A stretch of DNA of 64,000 bases from Stenotrophomonas sp. SY1 (GCF_021202945.1 NZ_JAJOYR010000001.1:1841543-1905542), one strand, 5' to 3'. Positions 17,081-27,118 are shown, counted from the stretch's first letter. Notes: a model not told the origin generated them from the sequence alone. Numbers and translations are program-made.

Positions 17081-18030
17081 TGGAAGGTGCGAGCGCCGCA
17101 GCGGGCAAGGATCTGCGCGAGGTGCGCGCATTCGCACCGGCCTCGGTGGCGAATGTGGCGGTGGGTTTTGACCTGCTCGGTTATGCGGTGCAGGGCGTCG
17201 GCGACACGGTCACCGTGCGTCGCATCGACGCACCACAGGTGCGCATCGTCGCCATTCGCGGAGCGGCGGTGGACCTGCCGATGGATGCGGCCAGCAATAC
17301 CGCCGGTGCGGCGTTGATCGCATTGCGGCAGGCACTGGCGTTGCCGTTCGGTTTCGAGATCGAAATCGACAAGGGCATTCCCCTGAGTTCGGGCATGGGT
17401 GGCTCCGCAGCTTCGTGCGTGGCAGCGCTGGTCGCGGCCAATGCACTGCTGGACGTTCCGCTGAGCCGGGAGCAGTTGTACCTGTACTCGCTGGAAGGCG
17501 AGGCGGTGGCCAGCGGCAGTCGCCATGGCGACAACCTGGGGCCAATGTTCCTCGGTGGGCTGGTGCTGTCCACGCTCGATCGGCTGGTGCCGGTGCCGGT
17601 GCCGGCCGCTTGGCACAGCCTGTTGGTGCATCCGGACGCCCAGCTGGAAACGCGCCGTGCGCGGGCCGCATTGCAGGGCGCTTATGAGCTCAGGGAATTC
17701 GTCGCGCAAAGCACCAATCTGGCGCTGGTGCTGGCCGGCTGTCATGCCGGTGACGCCGGCATGGTGCGGGCGGGGCTGGCCGATGTGCTGGTCGAGCCGC
17801 GTCGCGCGCCATTGATTGGAGGGTTTGATGCTGCCAAGCAGGCGGCACTGGGGGCGGGCGCGATGGGCGCGAGTATTTCAGGTGCCGGCCCCAGTGTCTT
17901 TGCCTGGTACGAAAACCGTGATGCTGCGCTGGCCGCTGCGCCCAAAGTGCAGGTGGCGTTCGCGGCGGCAGGTTTCGAGAGCCAGAGCTGGGTAACGCCA
18001 TTGAACAGCCCGGGGGCATCGCTGCTCTAG
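17080..18030 (+). CDS. thrB: Homoserine kinase
   Basis: A 316-residue GHMP-family kinase phosphorylating homoserine, the fourth step to threonine. The ATP loop [17 protein letters not shown] and the N-terminal [20 protein letters not shown] are diagnostic; the C-terminal [15 protein letters not shown] is the third GHMP motif. ATG 17080 shares a base with the thrA stop; GTG 17077 is an alternative one codon earlier. thrC follows after 187 bases holding a palindromic repeat, so the operon is not as tight here as at thrA-thrB. Confidence 0.96.
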   Translation: MEGASAAAGKDLREVRAFAPASVANVAVGFDLLGYAVQGVGDTVTVRRIDAPQVRIVAIRGAAVDLPMDAASNTAGAALIALRQALALPFGFEIEIDKGIPLSSGMGGSAASCVAALVAANALLDVPLSREQLYLYSLEGEAVASGSRHGDNLGPMFLGGLVLSTLDRLVPVPVPAAWHSLLVHPDAQLETRRARAALQGAYELREFVAQSTNLALVLAGCHAGDAGMVRAGLADVLVEPRRAPLIGGFDAAKQAALGAGAMGASISGAGPSVFAWYENRDAALAAAPKVQVAFAAAGFESQSWVTPLNSPGASLL

Positions 18031-18073
18031 CCTTCCACGACTCCCTTTCATCGGCGGCTGCAACCTGCCTGAA

Positions 18074-18182
18074 GCCTCTCCCGCAAGCGGGTGCACGTGT
18101 CTCAAAAGCCAACTCACGCAAGCGGATGCATGCGTTTTGAAGCACCTCTCCCGCAAGCGGGAGAGGGGTTGGGGTGAGGGCA
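18074..18182. repeat. REP-like palindrome between thrB and thrC, with a partial second copy
   Basis: CCTCTCCCGC and GCGGGAGAGG (18145-18154 and 18157-18166) form a 10-bp stem with a 2-base loop, followed by GGTTGGGGTGAGGG. A partial copy of the left arm occurs at 18076-18090. The same head-plus-tail unit recurs at 56181-56216, 62977-63015 and 63220-63257. Inside an operon it could act on mRNA stability or limit read-through to thrC. Confidence 0.8.
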
Positions 18183-18217
18183 GCACCGCTCAGTCGAACA
18201 ACTTTCCGGAAACCGCA

Positions 18218-19519
18218 ATGAACTTCATTTCCACCCGTAACGCTTCCCCGGCCGTCTCCCTAAGCCAGGCCATCGCAGCAGGCCTGGCACCCGATGGCGG
18301 TTTGTACGTTCCACAGCAGATGCCGGCCGCGCGCACGTTGGCAGCCGGAGCCTCGCTGGCAGCGACGGCGACCACATTGCTGCAACCGTTCTTTGCCGGC
18401 GACGCCCTGGAGCCCGAGCTGGCGGGCATCTGCGAGCAGGCATTTGATTTCCCGGCGCCACTACAGTCGCTGGCCACACGCAATGATCATGTGCTCGAGC
18501 TTTTCCACGGCCCCACCGCAGCGTTCAAGGACTTCGGTGCGCGTTTCCTGGCTGCCAGCCTGTCGCGTCTGCGTGCGGGGCAGGAGCGCCCGCTGACCAT
18601 CATCGTGGCCACCTCGGGCGACACCGGCGCCGCGGTGGCTGCCGCATTTCACAACCAGCCCAATCTGGAAGTGGTGGTGTTGTACCCGGATGGGCGCGTG
18701 TCGCCGCGTCAGGCGCATCAGTTGGGCTGCCTGGGCGGCAACATCCGCGCGCTGCGCGTGGCCGGTTCGTTCGACGATTGCCAGGCCATGGCCAAGCAGG
18801 CGCTCAATGATGCTGATCTGCAGGCGCAGGTGCCGTTGAGTTCGGCCAACAGCATCAGCCTCGGGCGCCTGCTGCCGCAGATGAGTTACTACGCCCATGC
18901 CGCGCTGGAGCATCGTGCCAGGCACGAGGCGCCGCTGAACGTCGTCATTCCCACCGGCAACCTGGGCAATGCGATGGCTGCGGTCATGGCTCGCGCGCTG
19001 GGGGTGTCGTTGGGCCGCATCTTGCTGGCGACCAATGCCAATCGCGTGTTGCCCGATTACTTCGGAGGCGGTCAGTACGCACCCAAGCCCAGCGTGGCGA
19101 CGCTTGCCAATGCGATGGACGTCGGCGCGCCCAGCAATTTCGAGCGGCTGCGCTGGTTATACAAGGGCGACGATGCGGCGTTGCGCACGGAATTCTTCGC
19201 GCGCGCGGTGGATGACGCCACCATTCGCGAAACCATTGCCTGTCGTTACAGTGCGTACGGTGAAGTGTTCTGCCCGCATACGGCCACGGCGGTGAACGTG
19301 CTGGAGCAACTGCGCGCCAGTGGTGAAGCTGCCGCAGGCGAGCATTGGGCAGTTGCCGCGACCGCGCACCCGGCCAAGTTCGAGTCGGTGGTCGAGCCGC
19401 TGATCGGCCGTGAAGTGCCGGTACCGGCAGCGCTCGCAGAACTGCTCAAGCGCCCGGCACATGCCGAACCCTGCCCGCCGGAGTACGCAGCGCTGCGTGA
19501 GCGGCTGCTCAATAGCTGA
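18218..19519 (+). CDS. thrC: Threonine synthase
   Basis: A 433-residue PLP enzyme converting O-phosphohomoserine to threonine, the last step of the pathway. The N-terminus (FISTRNASPAVSLSQAI...GLAPDGGLYVP) is typical of the family, the PLP lysine lies in HGPTAAFKDFGARFLA, and the phosphate-binding loop is TSGDTGAAVAAAF. ATG 18218 is used because the longer frame reads through the upstream repeat; GGAAA lies close before it. Completes thrABC. Confidence 0.96.
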   Translation: MNFISTRNASPAVSLSQAIAAGLAPDGGLYVPQQMPAARTLAAGASLAATATTLLQPFFAGDALEPELAGICEQAFDFPAPLQSLATRNDHVLELFHGPTAAFKDFGARFLAASLSRLRAGQERPLTIIVATSGDTGAAVAAAFHNQPNLEVVVLYPDGRVSPRQAHQLGCLGGNIRALRVAGSFDDCQAMAKQALNDADLQAQVPLSSANSISLGRLLPQMSYYAHAALEHRARHEAPLNVVIPTGNLGNAMAAVMARALGVSLGRILLATNANRVLPDYFGGGQYAPKPSVATLANAMDVGAPSNFERLRWLYKGDDAALRTEFFARAVDDATIRETIACRYSAYGEVFCPHTATAVNVLEQLRASGEAAAGEHWAVAATAHPAKFESVVEPLIGREVPVPAALAELLKRPAHAEPCPPEYAALRERLLNS

Positions 19520-19530
19520 TCGCAGCTGCC

Positions 19531-19722
19531 GCAGGAGCGGCTTCAGCCGCGAAGCCGCTGCCGCATCAGGTTGCCGAAAAGCTCGTCCCTCCCATGGCTC
19601 TGCCAAAGGAGGGGGGGGGCGGGGCAGCGTTGCGGCGATATGCCCGTCGCGCAAGTCCATCGTTCCGCTGGTCGGCCGTTCCGCTGTTGTAGGAGCGGCG
19701 TGAGCCGCGAAGCTCACGCCGC
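19531..19722. repeat. Two GTAG-type REP palindromes downstream of thrC
   Basis: The 354-base gap between thrC and the Fnr-like gene holds at least two short palindromes of the same family: GCAGGAGCGG-CTTCAGCCGC (from 19531) and GTAGGAGCGGCG-TGAGCCGC (from 19689), the second with a GGCGTGAGC/GCTCACGCC stem. Between them lies a CCTCCC...GGAGGG palindrome near 19590-19612. No gene is seen. GTAG-headed units of this kind are known as abundant REPs in Stenotrophomonas. Confidence 0.8.
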
Positions 19723-19873
19723 ATCAGGCTGGAGAGAAGCTCACTTCTCCCGTCCCCGCGCCTGTACTTCATCAAAGGGAGAGGCACGAAAGCGCCGCCT
19801 GGCCTGGTGGGCGCAGCGATGGCAATGGGGTTTGCGACAGGCGAGAAGCTCCTCCCGAAGGGGAGTCAATCCG

Positions 19874-20632
19874 TCAAAGCTGGTCGTTGGCGAGCTGCTG
19901 CAGGCCCGCGAAGTCGAGGATCTCCACCACGTTCAGATGCGGCAGGGCAATCAACCCCTGCTGACGCAGCTTGGTGAAGGTGCGGCTCACTGTTTCCATG
20001 GTCAGGCCGAGATGGTCGGCGATGTCGCCACGCCCCATCGGCAGCGAGACCCGGTTGCCCTGGCGCCCCAGCAGGGTGGCTTCGCGGGCGGCCAGGCGCA
20101 GCAGGAAATCGGCCAGTCGCTCCGGAGGCTGCAGGCGCGCCAGTGCCAATGCGTTGTCCTGGGCGGCGTCCAGTTCCTGGCACGCGCGCTGCAACAGCTT
20201 GCGTTCCAGATGCGGGTAGCGTTGGCGCAGGTCGCGCATCTGCGAGGTGGGTACCCGGCAGACGCGGCTCTCGGCGATGGCTTCGATGTCGTAGCGGTGG
20301 TGGTCGCTGCCGCTCAGGCCCAGGTAATCGCCGGGCAGGACAAAGCCGTTCACCTGGCGGCGGCCATCGGCCAGGGTGCGTACCAGCCGCAACGCGCCTT
20401 CGGTCACCGTAAAGACGTGCGCACGTGGCTCGCCGCTACGTGCCAGCGTGGCCCCCATCGGGACCGGCATGGAGGTGGTAATCCGCTCCAGCGCCTGCAC
20501 CTCGTCGCAGGACAGGGCCGAGCACACCGACAGGTGCCGTATCGAGCAGTGCAGGCACTCACCCACGCCGTTGCCTTCCGCAGGAACGGACGTGGTGCTG
20601 GATTGCTCGGGGCCTGAGGCGGGCCGGGACAT
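19874..20632 (-). CDS. fnr: Fnr-type Crp/Fnr family transcriptional regulator
   Basis: A 252-residue regulator with an N-terminal cysteine cluster, cyclic-nucleotide-binding-like fold (about 50-150) and C-terminal winged helix-turn-helix. Cysteines at 26, 29 and 37 plus Cys125 (in SRVCRVP, aligning with E. coli Fnr Cys122) would be ligands of an oxygen-labile [4Fe-4S] cluster. The recognition helix has ETVSR (E213, S216, R217), the residues reading the TTGAT half-site in Fnr. The second gap (7 residues between Cys29 and Cys37) is longer than in E. coli Fnr. ATG 20632 excludes the long artefactual frame running back through hisS. Divergent from hisS. Confidence 0.85.
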   Translation of the reverse strand: MSRPASGPEQSSTTSVPAEGNGVGECLHCSIRHLSVCSALSCDEVQALERITTSMPVPMGATLARSGEPRAHVFTVTEGALRLVRTLADGRRQVNGFVLPGDYLGLSGSDHHRYDIEAIAESRVCRVPTSQMRDLRQRYPHLERKLLQRACQELDAAQDNALALARLQPPERLADFLLRLAAREATLLGRQGNRVSLPMGRGDIADHLGLTMETVSRTFTKLRQQGLIALPHLNVVEILDFAGLQQLANDQL

Positions 20633-20661
20633 GGCTTCGATACGGGGCAGGGGAGCCGTAA

Positions 20662-20735
20662 ATGATACTTCATGCGGCCAGCGGGGCGGGCTGGCGCTAG
20701 AATTGGAGGTCGTCCACCCCACTGAGTTGCAGGAG
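20662..20735. promoter_or_regulatory. Divergent promoter region between the Fnr-like gene and hisS
   Basis: The 111-base gap contains a plus-strand -10-like TAGAAT (20698-20703), 40 bases before hisS, and a minus-strand TATCAT (20662-20667), 30 bases before the Fnr-like gene; neither has a recognisable -35. AGGAG (20731-20735) is the hisS ribosome-binding site, 8 bases before the GTG start. Confidence 0.45.
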
Positions 20736-20743
20736 TTTCGCCC

Positions 20744-22150
20744 GTGATCAAGCCCCGTACCCCGCCCGGCATCATGGAATTGCTGCCGCGCGAGCAGATC
20801 GCGTTCCAGCGCATGCTGGACGTCATCCGCCGCAACTACGAGCGCTTCGGGTTCCTGCCGGTGGAGACGCCGGTGTTCGAGCTGTCGGACGTACTCCTGA
20901 CCAAATCCGGTGGCGAAACCGAGCGTCAGGTGTATTTCGTGCAGTCCACGGGCGCGCTGGCCAATGCGGCCGAGTCCGGCAATACCGGCCTGCCGGAAAT
21001 GGCATTGCGCTTCGATCTGACCGTGCCGCTGGCCCGCTACGTGGCTGAACACGAACATGAACTGACTTTCCCGTTCCGTCGCTACCAGATGCAGCGCGTC
21101 TATCGCGGCGAACGCGCCCAGCGCGGCCGTTTCCGCGAGTTCTACCAGTGCGACGTGGACGTGATCGGCAAGGACACGCTGAGCATTCGTTACGACGCCG
21201 AAGTGCTGGCGGTGATTCACGCGGTGTTCTCCGAGCTGCGAATCGGCAACTTCGCGATCCAGCTGAACAACCGCAAGCTGATGCGCGGCTTCTTCGAGGC
21301 GCAGGGCGTCAGCGATCCGCAGCAGCAGGCATTGGTGCTGCGCGAGGTCGACAAGCTCGACAAGCGCGGCACCGATTACGTGCGCGAAACTCTTGTCGGC
21401 CCGGATTTCGGACTGCCGGTTGAAGCGGTGGAGCGGATCCTTGCGTTCGTCGAAGTGCGTTCGGCCTCGCATACCGATGCGCTGGCCAAGCTGGACGCGG
21501 TGTTGGCAGAGGCCGGGGAGGGCGCCGGCGAATCGCTGCGCGTCGGTGCGGCTGAACTGCGTGAGGTGCTGGAGCTGGTGAAGGCGCTGGGCGTGCCGGA
21601 AACGGCGTACTGCCTCAACTTCTCCATTGCCCGTGGCCTGGATTACTACACCGGCACCGTGTACGAGACCACGCTCAGCGATCACCCGCAGATCGGCTCG
21701 ATCTGCTCGGGCGGCCGCTACGAAGATCTGGCCAGCCATTACACCAAGTCCAGGCTGCCGGGCGTGGGTATCTCGATCGGCCTGACCCGCCTGTTCTGGC
21801 AACTGCGCGAGGCCAACCTGATCGACGGTATCGCCGAGAGCAGCGTTCAGGCCATGGTCGCGTTGATGGACGAGGCGGCCATGCCGCAGTCGCTGGACAT
21901 CGCCCGTCGCCTGCGTGCCGGTGGCATCAATACCGAAGTGCAGATGGAGCCGAAGAAGATCGGCAAGCAGTTCCAGTACGCGGCCAAGGCGGGTATCCGC
22001 TTCGTGGTGTTGGCCGGCGAGGATGAGCTTGCGCGGGGCGTGGTGGCGGTCAAGGACCTGCTGCGCGAGCAGCAGTTCGAAGTGGCCCGTGACGAACTGG
22101 CGTCCACCTTGCTGGTGGAGCTGGAGCAGACCCGCGCCATGGCGCGCTGA
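20744..22150 (+). CDS. hisS: Histidyl-tRNA synthetase
   Basis: A 468-residue class II aminoacyl-tRNA synthetase charging tRNA-His. Motif 2 is seen in [19 protein letters not shown]...FYQCDVD, the histidine-specific loop as [13 protein letters not shown], and motif 3 near [12 protein letters not shown]; an anticodon-binding domain ends the protein. It starts with GTG, supported by AGGAG. It has its own terminator, so it is separate from the his operon that starts about 280 bases downstream. Confidence 0.97.
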   Translation: MIKPRTPPGIMELLPREQIAFQRMLDVIRRNYERFGFLPVETPVFELSDVLLTKSGGETERQVYFVQSTGALANAAESGNTGLPEMALRFDLTVPLARYVAEHEHELTFPFRRYQMQRVYRGERAQRGRFREFYQCDVDVIGKDTLSIRYDAEVLAVIHAVFSELRIGNFAIQLNNRKLMRGFFEAQGVSDPQQQALVLREVDKLDKRGTDYVRETLVGPDFGLPVEAVERILAFVEVRSASHTDALAKLDAVLAEAGEGAGESLRVGAAELREVLELVKALGVPETAYCLNFSIARGLDYYTGTVYETTLSDHPQIGSICSGGRYEDLASHYTKSRLPGVGISIGLTRLFWQLREANLIDGIAESSVQAMVALMDEAAMPQSLDIARRLRAGGINTEVQMEPKKIGKQFQYAAKAGIRFVVLAGEDELARGVVAVKDLLREQQFEVARDELASTLLVELEQTRAMAR

Positions 22151-22170
22151 GCAATCCGTCCGCTGTACCC

Positions 22171-22204
22171 GGAAGGCCCCGCATTGCGGGGCCTTCCGCG
22201 TTTT
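22171..22204 (+). terminator. Intrinsic terminator of hisS
   Basis: A 12-bp perfect stem (GGAAGGCCCCGC with GCGGGGCCTTCC, 22171-22182 and 22186-22197) with a 3-base loop is followed by GCGTTTT. It lies 20 bases after the hisS stop. Confidence 0.9.
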
Positions 22205-22230
22205 GGCCCAGCAACATTGGCGGCCTTTTC

Positions 22231-22352
22231 GCAGGAACGGCCTTGGCCGCGAAACCGATGGTGTAACAGCCATCAACCTGGCTGCCTTGCGGGCTTTTCA
22301 GGCGACCGCTGGTCGCAGCACCCGCATGGCGGCCAGGGCCGCTCCTGCGCGG
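22231..22352. repeat. Inverted pair of REP units before the his operon
   Basis: GCAGGAACGGCC (22231-22242) and GGCCGCTCCTGC (22337-22348) are opposed copies of the GTAG-type REP seen elsewhere, about 95 bases apart, with a small GCGACC/GGTCGC hairpin between. The pair sits between the hisS terminator and the his promoter. Confidence 0.7.
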
Positions 22353-22371
22353 ATTCTTGAACGGCCCGGAT

Positions 22372-22400
22372 TTGACGCGGCTGGAAGCTTGTACTAACGT
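22372..22400 (+). promoter_or_regulatory. Candidate promoter of the his operon
   Basis: TTGACG (22372-22377) and TAACGT (22395-22400) are spaced by 17 bases. The -35 is good, the -10 weak. The -10 lies inside the palindrome at 22391-22416, so a bound repressor would block it. Confidence 0.5.
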
Positions 22401-22416
22401 GCTAGCACGCTAATAC
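22391..22416 (+). promoter_or_regulatory. 26-bp palindrome, candidate operator of the TrpR-like regulator
   Basis: The half GTACTAACGTGCT is followed directly by AGCACGCTAATAC; 11 of 13 positions pair, with a perfect 12-bp core CGTGCTAGCACG. It contains CTAG at the centre, as in known TrpR operator half-sites, and lies 10 bases before the regulator's ATG. Position over the -10 and next to a TrpR-family gene suggests autorepression and control of the whole his operon. Confidence 0.65.
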
Positions 22417-22426
22417 ATTGGCACAT

Positions 22427-22753
22427 ATGAAAACCCGCCCTGATTCCGAACGTGAGAAGGCCTCCGATGCGCCGTTGAAGGCGTTGGCCCGTGCGCTGGC
22501 CGCGCTGGATAAGCCGCAGGACGTGCAGGCGTTCCTGCGCGATCTGTGCACGCCCGCCGAGCTGGAGGCCATGGCCGACCGCTGGCGCGTGGTGCCGCTG
22601 CTGCGCAAGGGCGTTCCCTACCGCGAGATCTACGACCTGACCGGGGTGAGCGTCACCACCATCGGTCGGGTTGCGCGTTCGCTCGAACATGGCGCTGGCG
22701 GCTACACCGCCGCCATCGAGCGCCTGGCCGCGCGCAGAACCGAATCCAACTGA
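22427..22753 (+). CDS. TrpR/YerC-family regulator, first gene of the his operon
   Basis: A 108-residue DNA-binding protein of the TrpR/YerC-YecD type: all-alpha with a C-terminal helix-turn-helix. The stretch LCTPAELEAMADRWRVVPLLRKGVPYREI and then GVSVTTIGRVARSL matches the family, the latter being the recognition helix. ATG 22427 is preferred over TTG 22418. It lies three bases before hisG, so it is cotranscribed with the histidine genes and most probably senses histidine rather than tryptophan, with the adjacent palindrome as its site. That role is inference from context. Confidence 0.85.
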   Translation: MKTRPDSEREKASDAPLKALARALAALDKPQDVQAFLRDLCTPAELEAMADRWRVVPLLRKGVPYREIYDLTGVSVTTIGRVARSLEHGAGGYTAAIERLAARRTESN

Positions 22754-22756
22754 GAC

Positions 22757-23677
22757 ATGACCATGAGTGCTTCAACCAGCGCGCCAACGCGTGACCGGCT
22801 GCGTATTGCCATCCAGAAGAGCGGCCGCCTGGCCGACCCGGCGCGCAGCCTGCTGGCCGCCTGCGGGCTGAGCTGGCGGCAAAGCCGCGACAAGCTGTTC
22901 TGCTTCGGCGAATCCCTGCCGGTGGACCTGCTGCTGGTGCGCGACGACGACATTCCCGGCCTGATTGCCGATGGTGTCTGCGACCTGGGCGTGGTCGGCC
23001 TGAACGAGCTGGATGAACAGGCCAAGGCGCGCCGCCAGCTGGGGCTTGCCGATGCCTACCAGCCGCTGCGCGGCCTGGGCTTCGGCCAATGCCGGCTGAT
23101 GATCGCCGTGCCGGAAGAATGGGATTGGCAGGGCGTGCAGATGCTGCAGGGCAGGCGCATCGCCACCAGCTACCCGGCCATCCTTGCCGCGTGGCTGAAG
23201 GAAAAGGGCGTGGATGCGCAGGTGGTCGAGCTGTCCGGTTCGGTGGAAATCGCGCCGAAGCTGGGCACGGCCGAACTGATCTGCGACCTGGTTTCCAGCG
23301 GCGCGACGTTGGCCGCCAACCAGCTCAAGCCGGTGGAAACGCTGCTCGAAAGCGAAGCGGTGCTGGCGGGGCCGGCCCGCGAACTGGACGACGCCCGTGG
23401 TGGCTTGATGGCCATGCTGCTACGGCGCATGGATGGGCTGAGCAAGGTCCAGGACCGGAAGCTACTGATGTTCAGTGCGGCCGAAGAAAGCGTGGATGCA
23501 CTGTCCCGCCTGTTGCCCGATGCCGAGCCGTTGCTGCGCCTGCCCGGGCAGGACGGAGCCGGGGTGCGTTTGCAGACCATGTGCAATGGCGCACTGAGTT
23601 GGCAACGGTTGGAGGAACTGGAGCGCGCGGGTGCACAGGACCTGATGGTGCTGGCGGTGGAGAAATCACTGGTATGA
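22757..23677 (+). CDS. hisG: ATP phosphoribosyltransferase (long form)
   Basis: A 306-residue enzyme catalysing the first committed step of histidine synthesis from ATP and PRPP. It begins with [19 protein letters not shown]; the PRPP loop lies near [18 protein letters not shown]. Its length and a C-terminal ACT-like domain make it the hexameric long form, which is feedback-inhibited by histidine and needs no HisZ. A second in-frame ATG at 22763 is possible. The stop overlaps hisD. Confidence 0.96.
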   Translation: MTMSASTSAPTRDRLRIAIQKSGRLADPARSLLAACGLSWRQSRDKLFCFGESLPVDLLLVRDDDIPGLIADGVCDLGVVGLNELDEQAKARRQLGLADAYQPLRGLGFGQCRLMIAVPEEWDWQGVQMLQGRRIATSYPAILAAWLKEKGVDAQVVELSGSVEIAPKLGTAELICDLVSSGATLAANQLKPVETLLESEAVLAGPARELDDARGGLMAMLLRRMDGLSKVQDRKLLMFSAAEESVDALSRLLPDAEPLLRLPGQDGAGVRLQTMCNGALSWQRLEELERAGAQDLMVLAVEKSLV

Positions 23678-24969
23678 ACATCCTGGATTGGAATGCCCTG
23701 GATGAAGGCGCACAAGCCCGTGCCTTGATGCGCCCTGTGCAGGCGGTTGCGGCGCAGACCCGCGAAACGGTGGCTGCGCTGATCGCGCAGGTACGCGAGG
23801 ATGGCGACGCGGCACTGCGCCAGATCAGCGCCCGCTTCGACGGCGTCGCCCCGGAGGATTTCGAGGTAGGCGAGGCCGAATTCGCGGCGGCGGAACTCAC
23901 GGTGCCGGCCGAGCTGCGCATCGCCATGCAGCAGGCAGCCGACCGCATCGATGTCTATCACCGCGCCGGCATGGCTCAACCCTATGCGGTGGAGACCGCG
24001 CCCGGTGTGGTCTGCGAGAAAGTCATCCGGCCGATTGGACGGGTGGGGTTGTATGTTCCCGCCGGCAGCGCGCCGTTGCCGTCCACGGCGTTGATGCTGG
24101 GCGTGCCGGCGCGTCTGGCCGGTTGCCGTGAAGTGGTGTTGTGCACCCCGCCACGCAAGGACGGCAGCGCCGATCCGGCGGTGTTGGTGGCTGCACGTCT
24201 GACCGGCGTGCACCGCGTGTTCAAGATCGGCGGTGCCCAGGCCATCGCGGCGATGGCGTATGGAACGGCAACGCTGCCTTCGTGCGACAAGCTGTTCGGG
24301 CCGGGCAACAGCTATGTGACCGAAGCCAAGCAGCAGGTGGCGCAATCCGGCGCGGCGGCCATCGACATGCCGGCCGGGCCGTCGGAAGTGCTGGTGATCG
24401 CCGATGCCGGCGCCAATCCCGCCTTCGTTGCCGCCGACCTGCTGTCGCAGGCCGAGCATGGCCCGGATTCGCAGGTGCTGCTGCTCAGCGACAGCGCTGC
24501 GCTGATTGACGCGGTCGAGCAGCAGGTGGAGGTGCAGGTCGCGCGGCTGCAGCGCGAGGACATCGCCCGCCAGGCACTGCAGGCATCGCTGCTGGTCAAG
24601 GTGGATTCGATTGAACAAGCCTTCGCCATCTCCAATCGTTACGCCCCCGAGCACCTGATCCTGGCGCTGCGCGAACCGCGTCGCTGGTTGACGCGGGTGG
24701 AAGCGGCTGGCTCGGTGTTTCTGGGCGACTACACGCCCGAAGCGGTCGGCGACTACTGCTCCGGCACCAATCACGTGTTGCCTACCGCAGGCGCCGCGCG
24801 GGCCTATAGCGGTGTCAGCGTTGCCAGTTTCCAGAACCAGATCAGCGTGCAGGCGGTGAGCCGCCAAGGCATTGCCAACATCGGCCCGTGTGCGCTGACC
24901 CTGGCGCGTGCCGAGGGCCTGGGCGCGCACGCCAATGCGGTCGCGCTGCGTATGGGAGTTGCGCCGTGA
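23674..24969 (+). CDS. hisD: Histidinol dehydrogenase
   Basis: A 431-residue zinc and NAD enzyme that oxidises histidinol to histidine in two steps. Typical stretches are [47 protein letters not shown] and [11 protein letters not shown], which include the zinc-binding Gln/His and the catalytic Glu-His region (RYAPEHL). ATG 23674 overlaps the hisG stop; the much longer open frame upstream is an overlap artefact within hisG. Confidence 0.97.
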   Translation: MNILDWNALDEGAQARALMRPVQAVAAQTRETVAALIAQVREDGDAALRQISARFDGVAPEDFEVGEAEFAAAELTVPAELRIAMQQAADRIDVYHRAGMAQPYAVETAPGVVCEKVIRPIGRVGLYVPAGSAPLPSTALMLGVPARLAGCREVVLCTPPRKDGSADPAVLVAARLTGVHRVFKIGGAQAIAAMAYGTATLPSCDKLFGPGNSYVTEAKQQVAQSGAAAIDMPAGPSEVLVIADAGANPAFVAADLLSQAEHGPDSQVLLLSDSAALIDAVEQQVEVQVARLQREDIARQALQASLLVKVDSIEQAFAISNRYAPEHLILALREPRRWLTRVEAAGSVFLGDYTPEAVGDYCSGTNHVLPTAGAARAYSGVSVASFQNQISVQAVSRQGIANIGPCALTLARAEGLGAHANAVALRMGVAP

Positions 24970-26048
24970 GCAGCGTGCTTGATCTGGTGCGTGACGATCT
25001 GCGTGGCTTTGCCGGTTATTCCTCGGCGCGCAGCGCCAAGCTGGATGGTGAAATCTGGCTCAATGCCAATGAGTCGGCCTGGGCAAATCCCGGTGATGCG
25101 CAGGCAAGCTGCCGGCGCTATCCGGACCCGCAGCCGCAGGCGCTGCGGGCGCGGTTGGCGGGGCTGTACGGCTGCACGCCGGAACAGCTGCTGATCGGCC
25201 GTGGCAGCGATGAGGCGATCGATCTGCTGGTGCGCGCGTTGTGCGTGCCGGGTCGTGACGCGGTGCTGTACACGCCGCCTGTGTTCGGCATGTACGCGGT
25301 GAGTGCGCGTCTGCAGAATGCACCCGCACTGGAAGTGCCGCTGCTCGATAACGAAGCTGGTTTCGTGCCGGATATCGAGGCCATCATCGCCGCCGCAAGG
25401 CAGGGCAAGGCCAAGCTGGTATTCCTGTGCTCGCCGTCCAATCCGGCCGGTTTGAGCATTTCGTTGCAGCAGGTCGAGCGGGTTGCTTCGGCACTGCGCG
25501 GGCAGGCGCTGGTGGTTGTCGATGAGGCTTATGCCGAATTCGCCGACGAAGCATCGGCGGTGGCGCTGCTGGGGCGTTACGACAACATCGCGGTGCTGCG
25601 CACCTTGTCCAAGGCGCACGCATTGGCCGCCGCACGCATCGGCAGCGTCATTGCCGATGCTGAACTGATCGCGGTGCTGCGCCGCTGCCAGGCACCGTAT
25701 CCGATCCCCGCGCCGTGCTCAGCGCTGGCTCTGGACGGTCTGAGCGATGCGGCGCTGGCACTGACCACAGCGCGCGTGGCCATCGTGTGCAGCGAACGTG
25801 AGCGGCTGCGCGCGGCGCTGTCGGCGCAGCGCTGTGTACGCCACGTCTACGCCTCGGATGCGAATTTCCTGTTGGTGCGCTTCTTCGATGCTGAAGCTGC
25901 GTTCCAGGCGCTGCTGGATGTCGGTGTGGTGGTGCGCGACCAGCGCGCAGCGCCGCAGCTGCACGACGCCCTGCGCATCACCCTGGGTACCCCTGAACAG
26001 AACGATCGCGTCCTCGACGCCCTTCACGCGCTGGAGCTTGCTGCATGA
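24966..26048 (+). CDS. hisC: Histidinol-phosphate aminotransferase
   Basis: A 360-residue PLP fold-I aminotransferase making histidinol phosphate. Visible features: [12 protein letters not shown] near the N-terminus, [11 protein letters not shown] (conserved Asp and Tyr) and the lysine loop [20 protein letters not shown] that binds PLP. GTG 24966 overlaps the hisD stop (GTGA). Slightly unusual is [11 protein letters not shown], where many homologues read KAFGLAGLRIG; the PLP lysine and the phosphate-binding arginine are kept. Confidence 0.95.
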   Translation: MSSVLDLVRDDLRGFAGYSSARSAKLDGEIWLNANESAWANPGDAQASCRRYPDPQPQALRARLAGLYGCTPEQLLIGRGSDEAIDLLVRALCVPGRDAVLYTPPVFGMYAVSARLQNAPALEVPLLDNEAGFVPDIEAIIAAARQGKAKLVFLCSPSNPAGLSISLQQVERVASALRGQALVVVDEAYAEFADEASAVALLGRYDNIAVLRTLSKAHALAAARIGSVIADAELIAVLRRCQAPYPIPAPCSALALDGLSDAALALTTARVAIVCSERERLRAALSAQRCVRHVYASDANFLLVRFFDAEAAFQALLDVGVVVRDQRAAPQLHDALRITLGTPEQNDRVLDALHALELAA

Positions 26049-27118
26049 ACCCCATCCTGTTCGTCGATCGTGACGGCACCCTGATCGAAGAGCCGGCCGA
26101 TTTCCAGATCGACGCCTACGAAAAGCTACGCCTGGTGAAGAACGTCATTCCCGCCATGCTCAAGCTGCGCGATGCCGGCTACCAGTTCGTCATCGTCTCC
26201 AACCAGGACGGGCTGGGCAGCGAAGGCTATCCGCAGGAAAGCTTCGATGGGCCGAACAACCTGATGCTGCAGATCTTCGCCAGCCAGGGCATCGTCTTCC
26301 GCGACGTGCTGGTCGATCCAAGCTGGCCGCACGACAACAGCCCCAATCGCAAGCCGGGCATCGGCCTGATGTTGCCGTACCTGCAGGACCGCAGTATCGA
26401 CTGGGCGCGTTCGGGCATGGTCGGTGACCGCCCCACCGATATCCAGTTCGCCGACAACATGAAGATCCGTGGCTTCCAGCTGCGGACCGAGCAGTTCGGT
26501 GGCGAGTGGGATTGGGACGGCATCGCGCACGAGCTGGCCGACGCACCGCGTCGCGCCACGGTGCAGCGTGACACCAAGGAAACCCGGATCCGGGTGTTGG
26601 TTGACCTGGACAAGGTGGCCGGCGCAAAGATCGACACCGGCCTGCCGTTCTTCGACCACATGCTCGACCAGATCGGTCGCCACGGCGGTTTTGCGCTGGA
26701 AGTGGAGGCCAAAGGCGACCTGCACATCGACGAGCACCACACCATCGAGGACACCGGCTTGGCGCTCGGCCAGGCACTGCGCGAAGCCTTGGGCGACAAG
26801 CGCGGCATCGGCCGTTACGGCTTCACCCTGCCGATGGACGAAACCCTGGCCAGTGCCGCGCTGGATTTCAGTGGGCGCCCGTACTTCGTGTTCGATGGTG
26901 AGTTCAAGCGCGAGCGGGTAGGCGACATGCCCACCGAACTGGTGCCGCACTTCTTCCGTTCGCTGTGCGATGCAGCGGGGCTGAACCTGAACCTGAAAGT
27001 GGAAGGCGACAACGACCACCACAAAGTCGAAGCCTGCTTCAAGGCGCTGGCGCGTGCGTTGCGCCAGGCCATTCGTCGCGAAGGCACTGAACTGCCCACG
27101 ACCAAGGGCGCGCTGTGA
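26045..27118 (+). CDS. hisB: Bifunctional histidinol-phosphatase / imidazoleglycerol-phosphate dehydratase
   Basis: A 357-residue two-domain enzyme for the sixth and eighth steps. The N-terminal HAD phosphatase (about 1-165) has [12 protein letters not shown] and [11 protein letters not shown]; the C-terminal dehydratase (about 170-357) has the manganese-binding histidines in [23 protein letters not shown] and [10 protein letters not shown]. In E. coli HisB a cysteine-rich zinc loop precedes R-K-P; here the matching stretch [13 protein letters not shown] has no cysteine. Translationally coupled to hisC by ATGA. Confidence 0.96.
   Translation: MNPILFVDRDGTLIEEPADFQIDAYEKLRLVKNVIPAMLKLRDAGYQFVIVSNQDGLGSEGYPQESFDGPNNLMLQIFASQGIVFRDVLVDPSWPHDNSPNRKPGIGLMLPYLQDRSIDWARSGMVGDRPTDIQFADNMKIRGFQLRTEQFGGEWDWDGIAHELADAPRRATVQRDTKETRIRVLVDLDKVAGAKIDTGLPFFDHMLDQIGRHGGFALEVEAKGDLHIDEHHTIEDTGLALGQALREALGDKRGIGRYGFTLPMDETLASAALDFSGRPYFVFDGEFKRERVGDMPTELVPHFFRSLCDAAGLNLNLKVEGDNDHHKVEACFKALARALRQAIRREGTELPTTKGAL

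Noticed and set aside
20633..22276. Long N-terminal extension of the Fnr-like frame
   Set aside because: Runs back through hisS; the conserved protein begins at 20632.
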